Assembly (NCBI GenBank): GCA_958352815.1
Contig: CATWQA010000040.1
Location: 1 to 20,424 of the forward strand
Length of the DNA: 20,424 nucleotides
Direction of reading: 5' to 3'
Source of the DNA: an uncultured Eubacteriales bacterium
GTDB lineage: Bacteria; Bacillota; Clostridia; Monoglobales; Monoglobaceae
The translations under genes and the position numbers were made by a program. Of the stretch, positions 6,780 to 14,336 are shown in pieces (positions within the stretch are counted from its first letter, which is position 1; each line of letters opens with the position of its first letter). Under the pieces are notes generated by a model. That model had not been told where the DNA came from and made no database searches. It saw only the letters and a list, made by a program, of their open reading frames with translations.

Positions 6780-8759
6780 TTAGGACACGTCAATCATGTC
6801 AATGTAGTTATGTCCGTATTCAATAATATGTTCCTTTCTGCCGGAGAGGTTGTCTCCCAGCAGCAAGTCAAAGGTTTCTTGGGTCTGAGCCACGTCGCAT
6901 GGCATAACCTTTATCAGCCGCCGTGTTTCGGGGTTCATGGTGGTTTGCCACATCATGTCGGGCTGGTTCTCACCCAGACCCTTGCTTCTCTGAATTGTAT
7001 ACTTACTGCTGCCGATTTTTTTGAGAATATCTGATTTCTCCTGCTCGTTAAAGGCGAAGTAGGTGTTCTTCTTTGTGTTAATTTCATACAGGGGCGACTC
7101 CGCAATATACACATATCCCTTTTCGATAAGGGTGGGGATAAGCCTGTATATCATTGTGAGAACCTGGGTTCTGATATGAAATCCGTCAACGTCCGCATCG
7201 GTGCATATTATAATTTTGTTCCAACGCAGGTTATCAAGGTCAAAGGAGCTCAAATCCTTGTTATGCTTGGACTTTATTTCAACGCCGCAGCCCAGAACTC
7301 TGAGCAGGTCAATAATGACGTCGCTGCTGAAAATTTTGTCGTACTCCGCTTTGAGACAGTTGAGAATTTTTCCACGCAGAGGGATAATCGCCTGAAACTC
7401 ACTGTCCCGCCCCAGCTTACATGCGCCCAGAGCCGAGTCACCCTCAACAATGTAGACCTCTCGCTTTTCCGGGTCCTTGCTGCGGCAGTCCACGAACTTT
7501 TTCACGCGGTTGGCAACGTCCAGATTGCCGCCCAGCTTTTTCTTGACGTTTATTCTGGTTCTCTCGGCGGTTTCGCGGCTGCGCTTGTTCACCAGAACCT
7601 GGTTGCAAACCTTGTCCGCGTCCAGCTTGTTCTCCACGAAATATATGGCAAGCTGCTCCCGAAGAAATTCGGTCATTGCGTCCTGGATAAACTTGTTGTT
7701 AATGGCTTTCTTTGTCTGATTTTCGTAGCTGGTCATGGTCGAGTACGAATTTGAAACCAGAACAAGGCTGTCCTGAATGTCGCTGTACTGGATTTTGCCC
7801 TCGCTTTTGTTGTACTTGTTGTTTGCCTTTAGGTATTGGTCGATGGCGTACACAAAGGCGTTGCGCACCGCCTTGTCGGGAGAGCCGCCGTATTCCAGAA
7901 AGCTGGAGTTGTGGTAGTACTCCGTGAGAGATACCTCGTTGCTGAAGCAGAATGCAAAGGACATTCTGAGCTTGTATTCCGGCAGATCCTCTCTGTCCCG
8001 TCCGCTGCGCTCCGACTCGATATAGTGAGGCTCGGTGAATGCTTTGTCCCCGGTCAGCTCCTTTACGTAATCCGTAATTCCGTTCTCATAGAGGAACTCC
8101 TGCTCCTCAAACTGCCCCTTAGCAACCTCATTGCGCAGCACGAACTTAATTCCCGAATTAACCACTGCCTGCCGCTTTAGGGTTTCGGTATAAAACTCAA
8201 GGGGTATATCAATATCGGTGAAAACCTTAAGGTCAGGCTTCCATCGTGTTTTTGAGCCCGTGTGACGGTGGCGGAAGGGCGTTTTTTGAAGTTCTCCCAC
8301 AATCTTGCCCTCTTCAAAGTGAAGCTGATACTTAAATCCGTCTCGGAGCACCTCAACGTCCATATATTCAGAGCTGTACTGGGTTGCGCAGGCGCCCAGA
8401 CCGTTAAGACCCAGACTGAACTCATAGTCGCCGCCTGAATTGTTCTTGTACTTTCCCCCGGCGTACAGCTCGCAGAAAACAAGCTCCCAGTTATACTTTT
8501 TCTCACGCTCGTTATAGTCTACGGGAATACCCCTGCCGAAGTCCTCCACCTCGATGGACTTGTCCAAAAACCGCGTTACCTTTATAAGATTGCCGTAGCC
8601 CTCTCTTGCTTCATCAATAGAGTTTGAAAGTATTTCAAACATAGAGTGCTCGCAGCCGTCAATTCCGTCCGAACCGAAAATAACCGCAGGGCGTTTCCTA
8701 ACTCTGTCGGCGCCCTTTAGGGCTCTTATGCTTTCGTTACCGTATTTCTTTGCACACAT
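6780..8759 (-). CDS. parE: Type IIA DNA topoisomerase, ATPase subunit B (ParE/GyrB-like)
   Basis: A 659-residue subunit that binds ATP and provides the Mg-binding TOPRIM domain. The GHKL ATPase shows Glu42, Asn46 and Asp49 (FEILSNSIDEA), the DFGRGIP loop (73-79), the glycine loop GLNGLGA (117-123) and the transducer lysine in QTK (Lys350). TOPRIM shows EGDSA (439-443) and DADVDG (521-526); KGLGENQPDMMW and TTMNPETR close the protein. I chose the ATG at 8759 because GGAGG (8767-8771) sits 7 nt upstream; an upstream in-frame start at 8777 would put the ribosome site inside the gene. It is the first gene of a two-gene operon with the A subunit. ParE versus GyrB is uncertain: several motif residues (GLNGLGA instead of the common GLHGVGA) mark a divergent clostridial branch. 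Confidence 0.88.
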   Translation of the reverse strand: MCAKKYGNESIRALKGADRVRKRPAVIFGSDGIDGCEHSMFEILSNSIDEAREGYGNLIKVTRFLDKSIEVEDFGRGIPVDYNEREKKYNWELVFCELYAGGKYKNNSGGDYEFSLGLNGLGACATQYSSEYMDVEVLRDGFKYQLHFEEGKIVGELQKTPFRHRHTGSKTRWKPDLKVFTDIDIPLEFYTETLKRQAVVNSGIKFVLRNEVAKGQFEEQEFLYENGITDYVKELTGDKAFTEPHYIESERSGRDREDLPEYKLRMSFAFCFSNEVSLTEYYHNSSFLEYGGSPDKAVRNAFVYAIDQYLKANNKYNKSEGKIQYSDIQDSLVLVSNSYSTMTSYENQTKKAINNKFIQDAMTEFLREQLAIYFVENKLDADKVCNQVLVNKRSRETAERTRINVKKKLGGNLDVANRVKKFVDCRSKDPEKREVYIVEGDSALGACKLGRDSEFQAIIPLRGKILNCLKAEYDKIFSSDVIIDLLRVLGCGVEIKSKHNKDLSSFDLDNLRWNKIIICTDADVDGFHIRTQVLTMIYRLIPTLIEKGYVYIAESPLYEINTKKNTYFAFNEQEKSDILKKIGSSKYTIQRSKGLGENQPDMMWQTTMNPETRRLIKVMPCDVAQTQETFDLLLGDNLSGRKEHIIEYGHNYIDMIDVS

Positions 8760-8785
8760 TTTAATTCCTCCAAACAATCCGAATT

Positions 8786-8814
8786 ATTATACCATAAAAT
8801 GAAAACATTGTAAA
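8786..8814 (-). promoter_or_regulatory. Sigma-A promoter of the topoisomerase operon
   Basis: On minus: TTTACA (8809-8814), 17-bp spacer, TATAAT (8786-8791), with TGG just before the -10 (extended -10). It lies 27 bp upstream of the ATG at 8759. Confidence 0.75.
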
Positions 8815-8863
8815 GCGGTCAAAACAGCTAAAATTTGACAGCTCTGAAAATTCGTATATCAGA

Positions 8864-8872
8864 TGATATAAT
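8864..8872 (+). promoter_or_regulatory. Extended -10 promoter of the mutase-like gene
   Basis: TGATATAAT (8864-8872) is an extended -10 element 39 bp before the start at 8912. A perfect TTGACA lies at 8835-8840, but the 26-bp spacing is too long to pair with it, so this is probably a -35-independent promoter. Confidence 0.5.
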
Positions 8873-8911
8873 GCCGAATAATATCAGTATTAATTCAGAA
8901 AGGATGAGAGG

Positions 8912-10075
8912 ATGAGAGAGGTAAATTTAAGCAGTAGCTCTCCCGAGGATTGGCTCAGGCTGGGCTATGCACTGGGAAGTCGGGAAAAGGGAATACGCAT
9001 AGGAGTTGCGGGAGGAGAGGAAGAACCGGCAAAGCTGGCGGCGGAGACGATTAAGATTGGGGCAAGGTGCGCCGGGGCGGAGGTGTACTTCTTCGGCGTT
9101 CAGAACCTGCCCATAATGCGCAGCGGAAGCATGTTTTACAAAACCGAGCTCGGCGCATATGCGGCATATTCAAAGGACGATAATCGAGTTAATATAACGG
9201 TTCTCGACAAGGACGGAATACAGCTGCCTTCCGACGCAATTAAAGAATGGGAGAACATAAAGGCGGAAGAGGGAGGCGTGGAGAACGACCTGTCCGAATT
9301 TAAGACCTATTATATAAGAAACATAATAAACTCGGTGCGCAGCGATAGGTTTAACATAAACATGTGCCTTTCGACCAAGTCTAAAACAGCGTCGGGGATA
9401 ATAGAGGCGGTACTGCGGGAGCTGTATTCCAGGCTGGAGCCCGAGGCGGCGGGGGCTTATGAGTTCAGCGGAATGGTCAGTGAGGACGGGGAGAGGATAA
9501 TCCTTGTGAAGTCTGACGGAACACAGCTCACCCGAGAGCAGACAATCTCCGTGATGGTATACGTTTTGCTAAAGGACAGCGGGCTCAGAACCTTTGTGCT
9601 CCCCCAATTCATGTCCCAAAGCGCAGAGACCGCAATTCTGAAAATGGGCGGCAATGTTATTCGCTGCGGCAATGAGGACAGCGAAATCATGAAAAAAATA
9701 GTCGCAGCGGGCGGAGCGGAGCAACTGCTGATGATGTACGACGGGATTTACGCGGCAGTGCGGATTTTGGACTTCCTTAATATAAACGGAGTGTCCTTTG
9801 ACGGACTGTGCGCCAACCTGCCTAGGGTGTTCAAGGCAGAGGCGGAGGTAGAATGGGGCAAAAACAGCAATGTTGTTGACATGCTTAAACGGCAGTATAA
9901 CAGCAGTCCCTTTCAAGGCGGAGTGAAAATTCAAACTAACGGCGGAGTTACAATGATCTTCACACCCCAAGGCAGCAATATAATTAAAATAATCTCCGAG
10001 GCGGACTCAATGGAGGCAGCGGAAGAAATTTCAACTTTATTCAAAAATAAAATAAAAAAGCTTGCAAAGAGCTGA
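8912..10075 (+). CDS. Degenerate phosphohexomutase-fold protein, probably non-catalytic
   Basis: A 387-residue protein that I match, motif by motif, to the phosphomannomutase/phosphoglucomutase superfamily. The TASHNP phosphoserine loop position reads AAYSKDDNRVNI (84-95). The DGDADR metal loop position reads SEDGERIILV (190-199), followed by SDGTQLTREQ like the usual GxxLSGDQ. The GExSGH sugar loop is lost around 266-278 before MYDGIYAAVRILDFL, which fits the family helix DGLLAALxLL. The phosphate loop RPSGTEP reads TPQGSNIIKI (351-360). All four active-site motifs are gone although the framework remains, so a binding or regulatory role is more likely than mutase activity. It is also shorter than the usual roughly 450 residues. 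The start codon follows the GGATGAGAG stretch. It lies between the topoisomerase operon and RNase J; function unknown. Confidence 0.6.
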   Translation: MREVNLSSSSPEDWLRLGYALGSREKGIRIGVAGGEEEPAKLAAETIKIGARCAGAEVYFFGVQNLPIMRSGSMFYKTELGAYAAYSKDDNRVNITVLDKDGIQLPSDAIKEWENIKAEEGGVENDLSEFKTYYIRNIINSVRSDRFNINMCLSTKSKTASGIIEAVLRELYSRLEPEAAGAYEFSGMVSEDGERIILVKSDGTQLTREQTISVMVYVLLKDSGLRTFVLPQFMSQSAETAILKMGGNVIRCGNEDSEIMKKIVAAGGAEQLLMMYDGIYAAVRILDFLNINGVSFDGLCANLPRVFKAEAEVEWGKNSNVVDMLKRQYNSSPFQGGVKIQTNGGVTMIFTPQGSNIIKIISEADSMEAAEEISTLFKNKIKKLAKS

Positions 10076-10090
10076 ACCTTATGTTATAAT
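10062..10090 (+). promoter_or_regulatory. Sigma-A promoter for the RNase J leader
   Basis: TTGCAA (10062-10067), 17-bp spacer, TATAAT (10085-10090). The -35 box lies inside the end of the upstream coding region. Transcription would start near 10097, giving a leader of about 365 nt before the RNase J start at 10463. Confidence 0.65.
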
Positions 10091-10462
10091 TAAGCTGATT
10101 TGTGGAATGTTTCATTCCAAGCGTTCGGATTTTAATTTAGTTTTTAACAAATTTTTCGGTCGGTTTTCATTTGACTGCCGCAGCATTGGTCGACGTTGTT
10201 GCATGCGGATTGGGCGTTGAAAGCCGCGCCGCTGTTGTCTTGTGTTTTCGAGGCGCCATGCCGGTTTAGCGGAACGGACTTATGTGGCTTTGGGTATGGT
10301 TCGGAGATTTCAAGACGGGTTTTTGTGCGTTTTTTAACGGAATATGTAAGGAGACCCTCATATAAAACGGGGGCGGTGTGTTCTGTGTTGCGGCGTTTTG
10401 TCGAATAATTTGTTGTTGTGTTCCGAAGCAAATCGAAAATTATTTTAAGTAGGAGGAGAATT
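10091..10462 (+). promoter_or_regulatory. Long untranslated leader of RNase J
   Basis: No convincing gene is present in this stretch of about 370 bp; the short open frames lack ribosome sites and are low in quality. The sequence is visibly G- and T-rich on the plus strand. A perfect 7-bp hairpin TGGAATG-ttt-CATTCCA lies at 10103-10119, only a few bases from the predicted 5' end. It ends with a strong AGGAGG at 10451-10456. I do not recognise a known riboswitch. A leader controlling RNase J synthesis is inferred. Confidence 0.5.
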
Positions 10463-12331
10463 TTGAAGAACAACAATGATGCGCGGAACGCTAACAGTAA
10501 GCAGTCAGCCCACGCCGCCAACAAAATGGCGCATAAGGTAGTGGGCAAGATTGCAAAGTTTGGCGGCAAGCCGGCATACGACAACGGAAGGACGAATAAC
10601 AGACAGAATAACAACAATCATAATAATCACAACAGAAATAATAACAGAGGTAAGGTGAAGCAGTCTGACAAGCCTATCAGGATAATTCCTCTGGGCGGTC
10701 TTAACGAGATTGGCAAGAACCTGACAGTATTTGAATATGAGGACGATGCGGTTATACTGGACTGCGGAATGACCTTCCCTGACGATGATATGTTGGGCGT
10801 TGACATAGTCATTCCCGATATAACCTACCTTCACAAGATTGCCGACAGGATTAGAGGAATAGTGCTGACCCACGGTCATGAGGATCATATAGGCGCACTG
10901 CCCTATGTGCTCAAGGAGTTTTCCGTTCCGGTGTACGGAACAAGGCTGACCTTGGGAATATTAAAGAACAAGCTGAAAGAGCACGGAATTTTGAACCAGA
11001 CAAAGCTCAACACAATAAATGCAGGCGACAGAGTGAGACTCGGTTCGTTTACGGCGGAATTTATACACACCAACCACTCTATTGCCGATGCGGTGGCAAT
11101 AGCTCTGCACACTCCGTCGGGAGTTATACTTCACACGGGCGATTTTAAGATTGACTCAACTCCTATAGACAGCGATATGATTGACCTTGCCCGCTTCGGT
11201 CAGCTGGGCAGCGAGGGCGTTCTCGCCCTGATGTCCGACAGCACCAATGCGGACAGACCGGGGGTTACCTACAGCGAGAAAACCATAGGCAAGACCTTTG
11301 ACAGTCTGTTTGAAAAGGCAGACCAGAACAAGCAGAGGATAATCGTTGCCACATTCGCTTCAAATGTGCACAGGGTTCAGCAAATAATCGACGCTGCCGT
11401 AAAGTACAACAGAAAGGTGGCCGTGTCGGGCAGAAGCATGGAGAACGTTATAGAGGCGGCCATAGAGCTTGAATATATGCACGTGCCGGACAACACCATT
11501 ATCGGTCTTGACGATATAAATAAGTACCCCAAGGATCAGCTGGTTGTGGTGACAACGGGAAGCCAGGGCGAGTCCATGGCGGCGCTTACAAGAATGGCGT
11601 TCACCAGCCATAAGAAAATTAATATTGAGCCGGGAGACCTTGTTATTATTTCCGCAAGCCCAATTCCGGGAAACGAGAAGTCGGTCGCCAATGTGGTAAA
11701 CGAGCTTTTAAAGCACGGAGCAGAGGTTGTATACGAGAAGCAAGCGGATGTGCACGTTTCGGGTCACGCATGTCAGGAGGAGCTGAAGATTATCCTCTCC
11801 CTTGTAAAGCCTAAGTATTTCATACCTGTTCACGGTGAGTACAGACATCTGTGCAAGCACAGAGACCTTGCCATAAGCACGGGTATAGACAAGAAGAATA
11901 TCTTTGTTATGGATATAGGAAACGTTCTTGAGCTTTCAGAGTCGTCGGCAAAAATGACGGGAACAGTGCCTGCGGGCAAGGTTCTGGTTGACGGCTTGGG
12001 CGTAGGCGATGTGGGCAACATAGTGCTCCGCGACAGAAAGCACCTGGCGGAGGATGGAATAATCATCGTGGTCATGACTATTGACAGAGAAACCGGCGAA
12101 TGTGTTTCCGGCCCCGATATTATTTCAAGAGGATTTGTGTATGTCAGGGAGTCTGAGGACTTAATGGAGTCCATAAGGAACCTGACCACAGATGTTGTGG
12201 ACAAGTGCCTTGCCGGTCATGTTCTTGACTGGACAACGCTTAAAACGAGAGTTAAGAACGAGGTGGGCAACTATTTGTATGTAAAGACAAAGCGCAGACC
12301 TATGATCTTGCCCATAATAATGGAAGTGTAA
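10463..12331 (+). CDS. rnj: Ribonuclease J
   Basis: A 622-residue metallo-beta-lactamase/beta-CASP nuclease that processes and degrades RNA (5'-to-3' exonuclease and endonuclease) in the cytoplasm. The catalytic zinc motif is HGHEDH (137-142). DCGMTFPDDD (100-109), NHSIADA, HTGDFK and SDSTNADRPG follow, then the beta-CASP part and GHACQEELKIILSL with PKYFIPVHGEYRHL; the C-terminal domain ends at PIIMEV. I chose the TTG at 10463 because AGGAGG (10451-10456) is 6 nt upstream; the in-frame start 15 codons earlier lacks a ribosome site. The enzyme core starts only near residue 68. Residues 1-67 are a basic, Asn/His-rich low-complexity extension (RQNNNNHNNHNRNNNRGK around 47-64). J1 versus J2 cannot be decided. 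Confidence 0.95.
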   Translation: MKNNNDARNANSKQSAHAANKMAHKVVGKIAKFGGKPAYDNGRTNNRQNNNNHNNHNRNNNRGKVKQSDKPIRIIPLGGLNEIGKNLTVFEYEDDAVILDCGMTFPDDDMLGVDIVIPDITYLHKIADRIRGIVLTHGHEDHIGALPYVLKEFSVPVYGTRLTLGILKNKLKEHGILNQTKLNTINAGDRVRLGSFTAEFIHTNHSIADAVAIALHTPSGVILHTGDFKIDSTPIDSDMIDLARFGQLGSEGVLALMSDSTNADRPGVTYSEKTIGKTFDSLFEKADQNKQRIIVATFASNVHRVQQIIDAAVKYNRKVAVSGRSMENVIEAAIELEYMHVPDNTIIGLDDINKYPKDQLVVVTTGSQGESMAALTRMAFTSHKKINIEPGDLVIISASPIPGNEKSVANVVNELLKHGAEVVYEKQADVHVSGHACQEELKIILSLVKPKYFIPVHGEYRHLCKHRDLAISTGIDKKNIFVMDIGNVLELSESSAKMTGTVPAGKVLVDGLGVGDVGNIVLRDRKHLAEDGIIIVVMTIDRETGECVSGPDIISRGFVYVRESEDLMESIRNLTTDVVDKCLAGHVLDWTTLKTRVKNEVGNYLYVKTKRRPMILPIIMEV

Positions 12332-12332
12332 T

Positions 12333-12368
12333 AAACAGGACGTTCGGGTCGGCCGAACGTCCTGTTTT
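12333..12368 (+). terminator. Intrinsic terminator of RNase J
   Basis: A perfect 15-bp stem, AAACAGGACGTTCGG (12333-12347) with its complement (12353-12367), a 5-nt loop and TTTT at the end. It begins 1 bp after the stop codon. Confidence 0.9.
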
Positions 12369-12380
12369 CAGATTGAACTC

Positions 12381-12550
12381 GGTATTTGGGGCTTGCCCCA
12401 ATTGGTTTCCCCGAAAGGGAAAAACGATGGCGCTCGGGGCGGAGGCGGCGAGCGCAACAGGGTGGGCGATAGGTTATATTATCAAGTATAAATAAAATTA
12501 CGTGGGTATAGTATAAAAGTAAAGTTTTAGTATTTATATAGTAGTAGGGC
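12381..12550 (+). repeat. Intergenic multi-hairpin repeat, copy C
   Basis: Same order and orientation as copy B: TTTGGGGC/GCCCCAA hairpin, then GGTTTCCCC-gaaa-GGGAAAAAC, then a GC hairpin (arms GCGCTCG 12430-12436 and CGAGCGC 12449-12455, the variant seen in copy D), then AT-rich sequence, and AAAGTTTTA with ATAGTAGTAGGGC at 12521-12550. It is more diverged from A and B than they are from each other. The rest of the gap up to 12620 holds a weak AGGGCT/AGCCCT inverted pair and nothing else I recognise. Confidence 0.6.
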
Positions 12551-12619
12551 TACATATATCCAAACCCGTTTATCAAAGGAAGCCCTATGGCGTTTCGGGC
12601 GGTAAAAAGTAAAAACATC

Positions 12620-12648
12620 TTGATTTACAACCGTATTTCGAGTATAAT
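12620..12648 (+). promoter_or_regulatory. Sigma-A promoter for the small ribbon-helix-helix gene
   Basis: TTGATT (12620-12625), 17-bp spacer, TATAAT (12643-12648), giving a leader of about 127 nt before 12782. A second, weaker candidate is TTGACA (12721-12726), 17 bp, TTTAAA (12744-12749). Confidence 0.6.
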
Positions 12649-12781
12649 GAGTTAGAGGTTCTTTTAATCTCACTTTTGCGGTGTATGACAGCGATAACAA
12701 TATTTTGTATTACTGTAGACTTGACACATAAAGAGAGATTAGATTTAAAAATAATTACAAAAATGAAATGGCGGTGTGGTT

Positions 12782-12958
12782 ATGGGTAAGTTTGTTATCA
12801 AAAAAGAAACGAAAAAGATTTCATCAATTAATCGGACAATCCGCATGAAGCCGGAGCATTTTGAAAAGATTATGGAAATAAGTGAAAAGAATAATATCTC
12901 GTTTAACAAGGTTGTTAATCAGTGCATTGAATATGCCTTGGAAAATTTGGAAGAATAA
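12782..12958 (+). CDS. Small ribbon-helix-helix-like protein
   Basis: A 58-residue basic protein whose pattern fits an Arc/MetJ-type ribbon-helix-helix DNA-binding domain: a short strand INRTIRM (16-22), helix KPEHFEKIMEISEKNN (23-38), a turn, and helix SFNKVVNQCIEYALENLE (40-57). Such proteins act as dimers, as repressors, antitoxins or plasmid/mobile-element regulators. The ATG at 12782 is preferred over the in-frame GTG at 12776; the ribosome site is poor (GGCGGTG). It stands alone between terminators, with its own promoter and no toxin gene beside it, next to repeat copy C. The family is judged from secondary-structure pattern only. Confidence 0.65.
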   Translation: MGKFVIKKETKKISSINRTIRMKPEHFEKIMEISEKNNISFNKVVNQCIEYALENLEE

Positions 12959-12959
12959 C

Positions 12960-12983
12960 AAAAGCCCGGGGTGCCGGGCTTTT
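12960..12983. terminator. Bidirectional terminator between the small regulator and bioA
   Basis: AAAAGCCCGG (12960-12969), loop GGTG, CCGGGCTTTT (12974-12983). T-runs exist on both strands, serving the plus-strand regulator (stop at 12958) and the minus-strand biotin operon (stop at 12994). Confidence 0.9.
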
Positions 12984-12993
12984 ATGTTTAAAT

Positions 12994-14334
12994 TTAAAGT
13001 ATTTCGTCAACTGATTTTCGGCAAATTTCTATTGCCTTGTCTATTTCCTCTCGGTTTATGATAAGGGGAGGATTGAAGTACAGCACGTTCCCCAAGGGGC
13101 GCAAAATCAAGCCGTGGTTTAAGGCGCGCTTGTATATTTGATAGCCTACTCTCAAATTTGAGTCAAAGCCTTTCTTGCTCTCTCTGTCCTCCACCAGCTC
13201 AATTGCGTTTATAAGTCCTATATGGCGGATTTCGCCAACGTTTTTGTGGCCGCCCAGAGCTTCGGTTAATCGGTCGTTAAGATACACGGCGTTTTTCGCC
13301 GCCGTTTCAAGTATTTTATCCTCCCGAAGAATTTTCTGAACCGCAAGAGCCGCACTGCAGCCCAGAGGGTTGCCGCTGTAGGTGTGGCTGTGCATAAACG
13401 CCTTGCCCTCGTTGTAGTCCGCATAAAAGGCGTTATAAACCTCGTCTGTGGTTATGGTAATTGCCATAGGCATATATCCGCCCGTGAGCCCCTTTGAAAT
13501 ACACATAATGTCAGGGCTGACCTCTGCATGGTCAAAGGCGAACATCTTGCCCGTCCGTCCGAAGCCCGTAGCAATTTCGTCTGCAATAAGCAGCACGCCG
13601 TACTTGTCGCACAGCTTGCGCAGCTTTTTCAGATACAGTGGAGGATATATTCTCATTCCTGCACTGCCCTGGAGCAGAGGCTCGACTATCATTCCGCAGG
13701 TTACCTCGCCAAATTCCTCAAATGACTTTTCGGCGTGTTCAAAGCACTCACAGGAGCAGTTGTCTCTGTTCTTGCCGTAGGGACAGCGGTAGCAGTCGGG
13801 AGCCTCTATGTGGATCGCGTCCATAAGCATGGGCTTGTAGATTTTGGCATATAAATCCATGCTTCCCACGGACAGCGCGCCGATGGTTTCACCGTGATAC
13901 CCCTCTGTCAGACACATGAATTTTGTCTTTTTGGTGTGTCCCGTTTGGTAAGCGTACTGAAACGCCATTTTCAGAGAGCACTCTATGGCAGCGGAGCCGT
14001 TATCCGAAAAGTTAAACTTTGTGAGCCCCTCGGGGATAATCTCCGAAAGCTGCTCGCAGAGCCGAATTGCAGGCTCATGAGAGAGGTTGGCGAATATAAC
14101 ATGCTCCAGCTTGTCAAGCTGCGCCTTTATACTCTCGTTTATTTTTGGGTTGCAGTGCCCCAGCAGGTTGCACCACCAGGAGGACACAATGTCAATATAT
14201 TCCTTGCCGTTTTTGTCGTATAGGTAGACGCCCTTGCCGCGGTCGATTATAATCGGGGGCAGCTCCTCGTAATCCTTCATTTGGGAGCAGGGGTGCCATA
14301 TGTATTTTAAGTCCTTTTCCTGTAAATCTTTCAC
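12994..14334 (-). CDS. bioA: Adenosylmethionine-8-amino-7-oxononanoate aminotransferase
   Basis: A 446-residue PLP enzyme that converts KAPA to 7,8-diaminopelargonate with SAM as amino donor, the third-last step of biotin synthesis. Hallmarks: WHPCSQM (13-19), SSWWCNLLGHCNP (51-63, the Trp pair typical of BioA), DEIATGFGRTG (252-262) with Asp252 facing the PLP ring, and Lys281 (ISKGLTGGY) as the PLP lysine. An unusual Cys-rich insertion at 181-197 carries Cys181, 184, 193, 195 and 197. The start is GTG at 14334 with GGAGG 7 nt upstream, only 2 bp after the bioD stop. It is the last gene of bioYBDA; the terminator at 12960-12983 follows. Confidence 0.95.
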   Translation of the reverse strand: MKDLQEKDLKYIWHPCSQMKDYEELPPIIIDRGKGVYLYDKNGKEYIDIVSSWWCNLLGHCNPKINESIKAQLDKLEHVIFANLSHEPAIRLCEQLSEIIPEGLTKFNFSDNGSAAIECSLKMAFQYAYQTGHTKKTKFMCLTEGYHGETIGALSVGSMDLYAKIYKPMLMDAIHIEAPDCYRCPYGKNRDNCSCECFEHAEKSFEEFGEVTCGMIVEPLLQGSAGMRIYPPLYLKKLRKLCDKYGVLLIADEIATGFGRTGKMFAFDHAEVSPDIMCISKGLTGGYMPMAITITTDEVYNAFYADYNEGKAFMHSHTYSGNPLGCSAALAVQKILREDKILETAAKNAVYLNDRLTEALGGHKNVGEIRHIGLINAIELVEDRESKKGFDSNLRVGYQIYKRALNHGLILRPLGNVLYFNPPLIINREEIDKAIEICRKSVDEIL

Positions 14335-14336
14335 GA

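Noticed and set aside
7176..7754. A 192-codon plus-strand open frame opposite the topoisomerase B gene
   Set aside because: It is a shadow of a conserved gene on the other strand; no ribosome site or family match was seen.
8760..8777. A six-codon longer B-subunit topoisomerase start
   Set aside because: It would begin inside the ribosome-binding region; GGAGG is ideally spaced for the ATG at 8759.
8835..8840. Perfect TTGACA upstream of the mutase-like gene
   Set aside because: It is 26 bp from the TATAAT box, too far for a sigma-A pair; the extended -10 explains the promoter better.
10196..10408. A 70-codon plus-strand frame in the RNase J leader
   Set aside because: It has no ribosome site or recognisable motif, and its composition is that of the G/T-rich leader.
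10418..10462. A longer RNase J start (MFRSKSKIIL)
   Set aside because: There is no ribosome site before it, and AGGAGG lies inside this stretch, pointing to the TTG at 10463.
12782..12958. An antitoxin of a toxin-antitoxin pair
   Set aside because: No toxin-like gene is adjacent on either strand; a terminator and the biotin operon follow directly.
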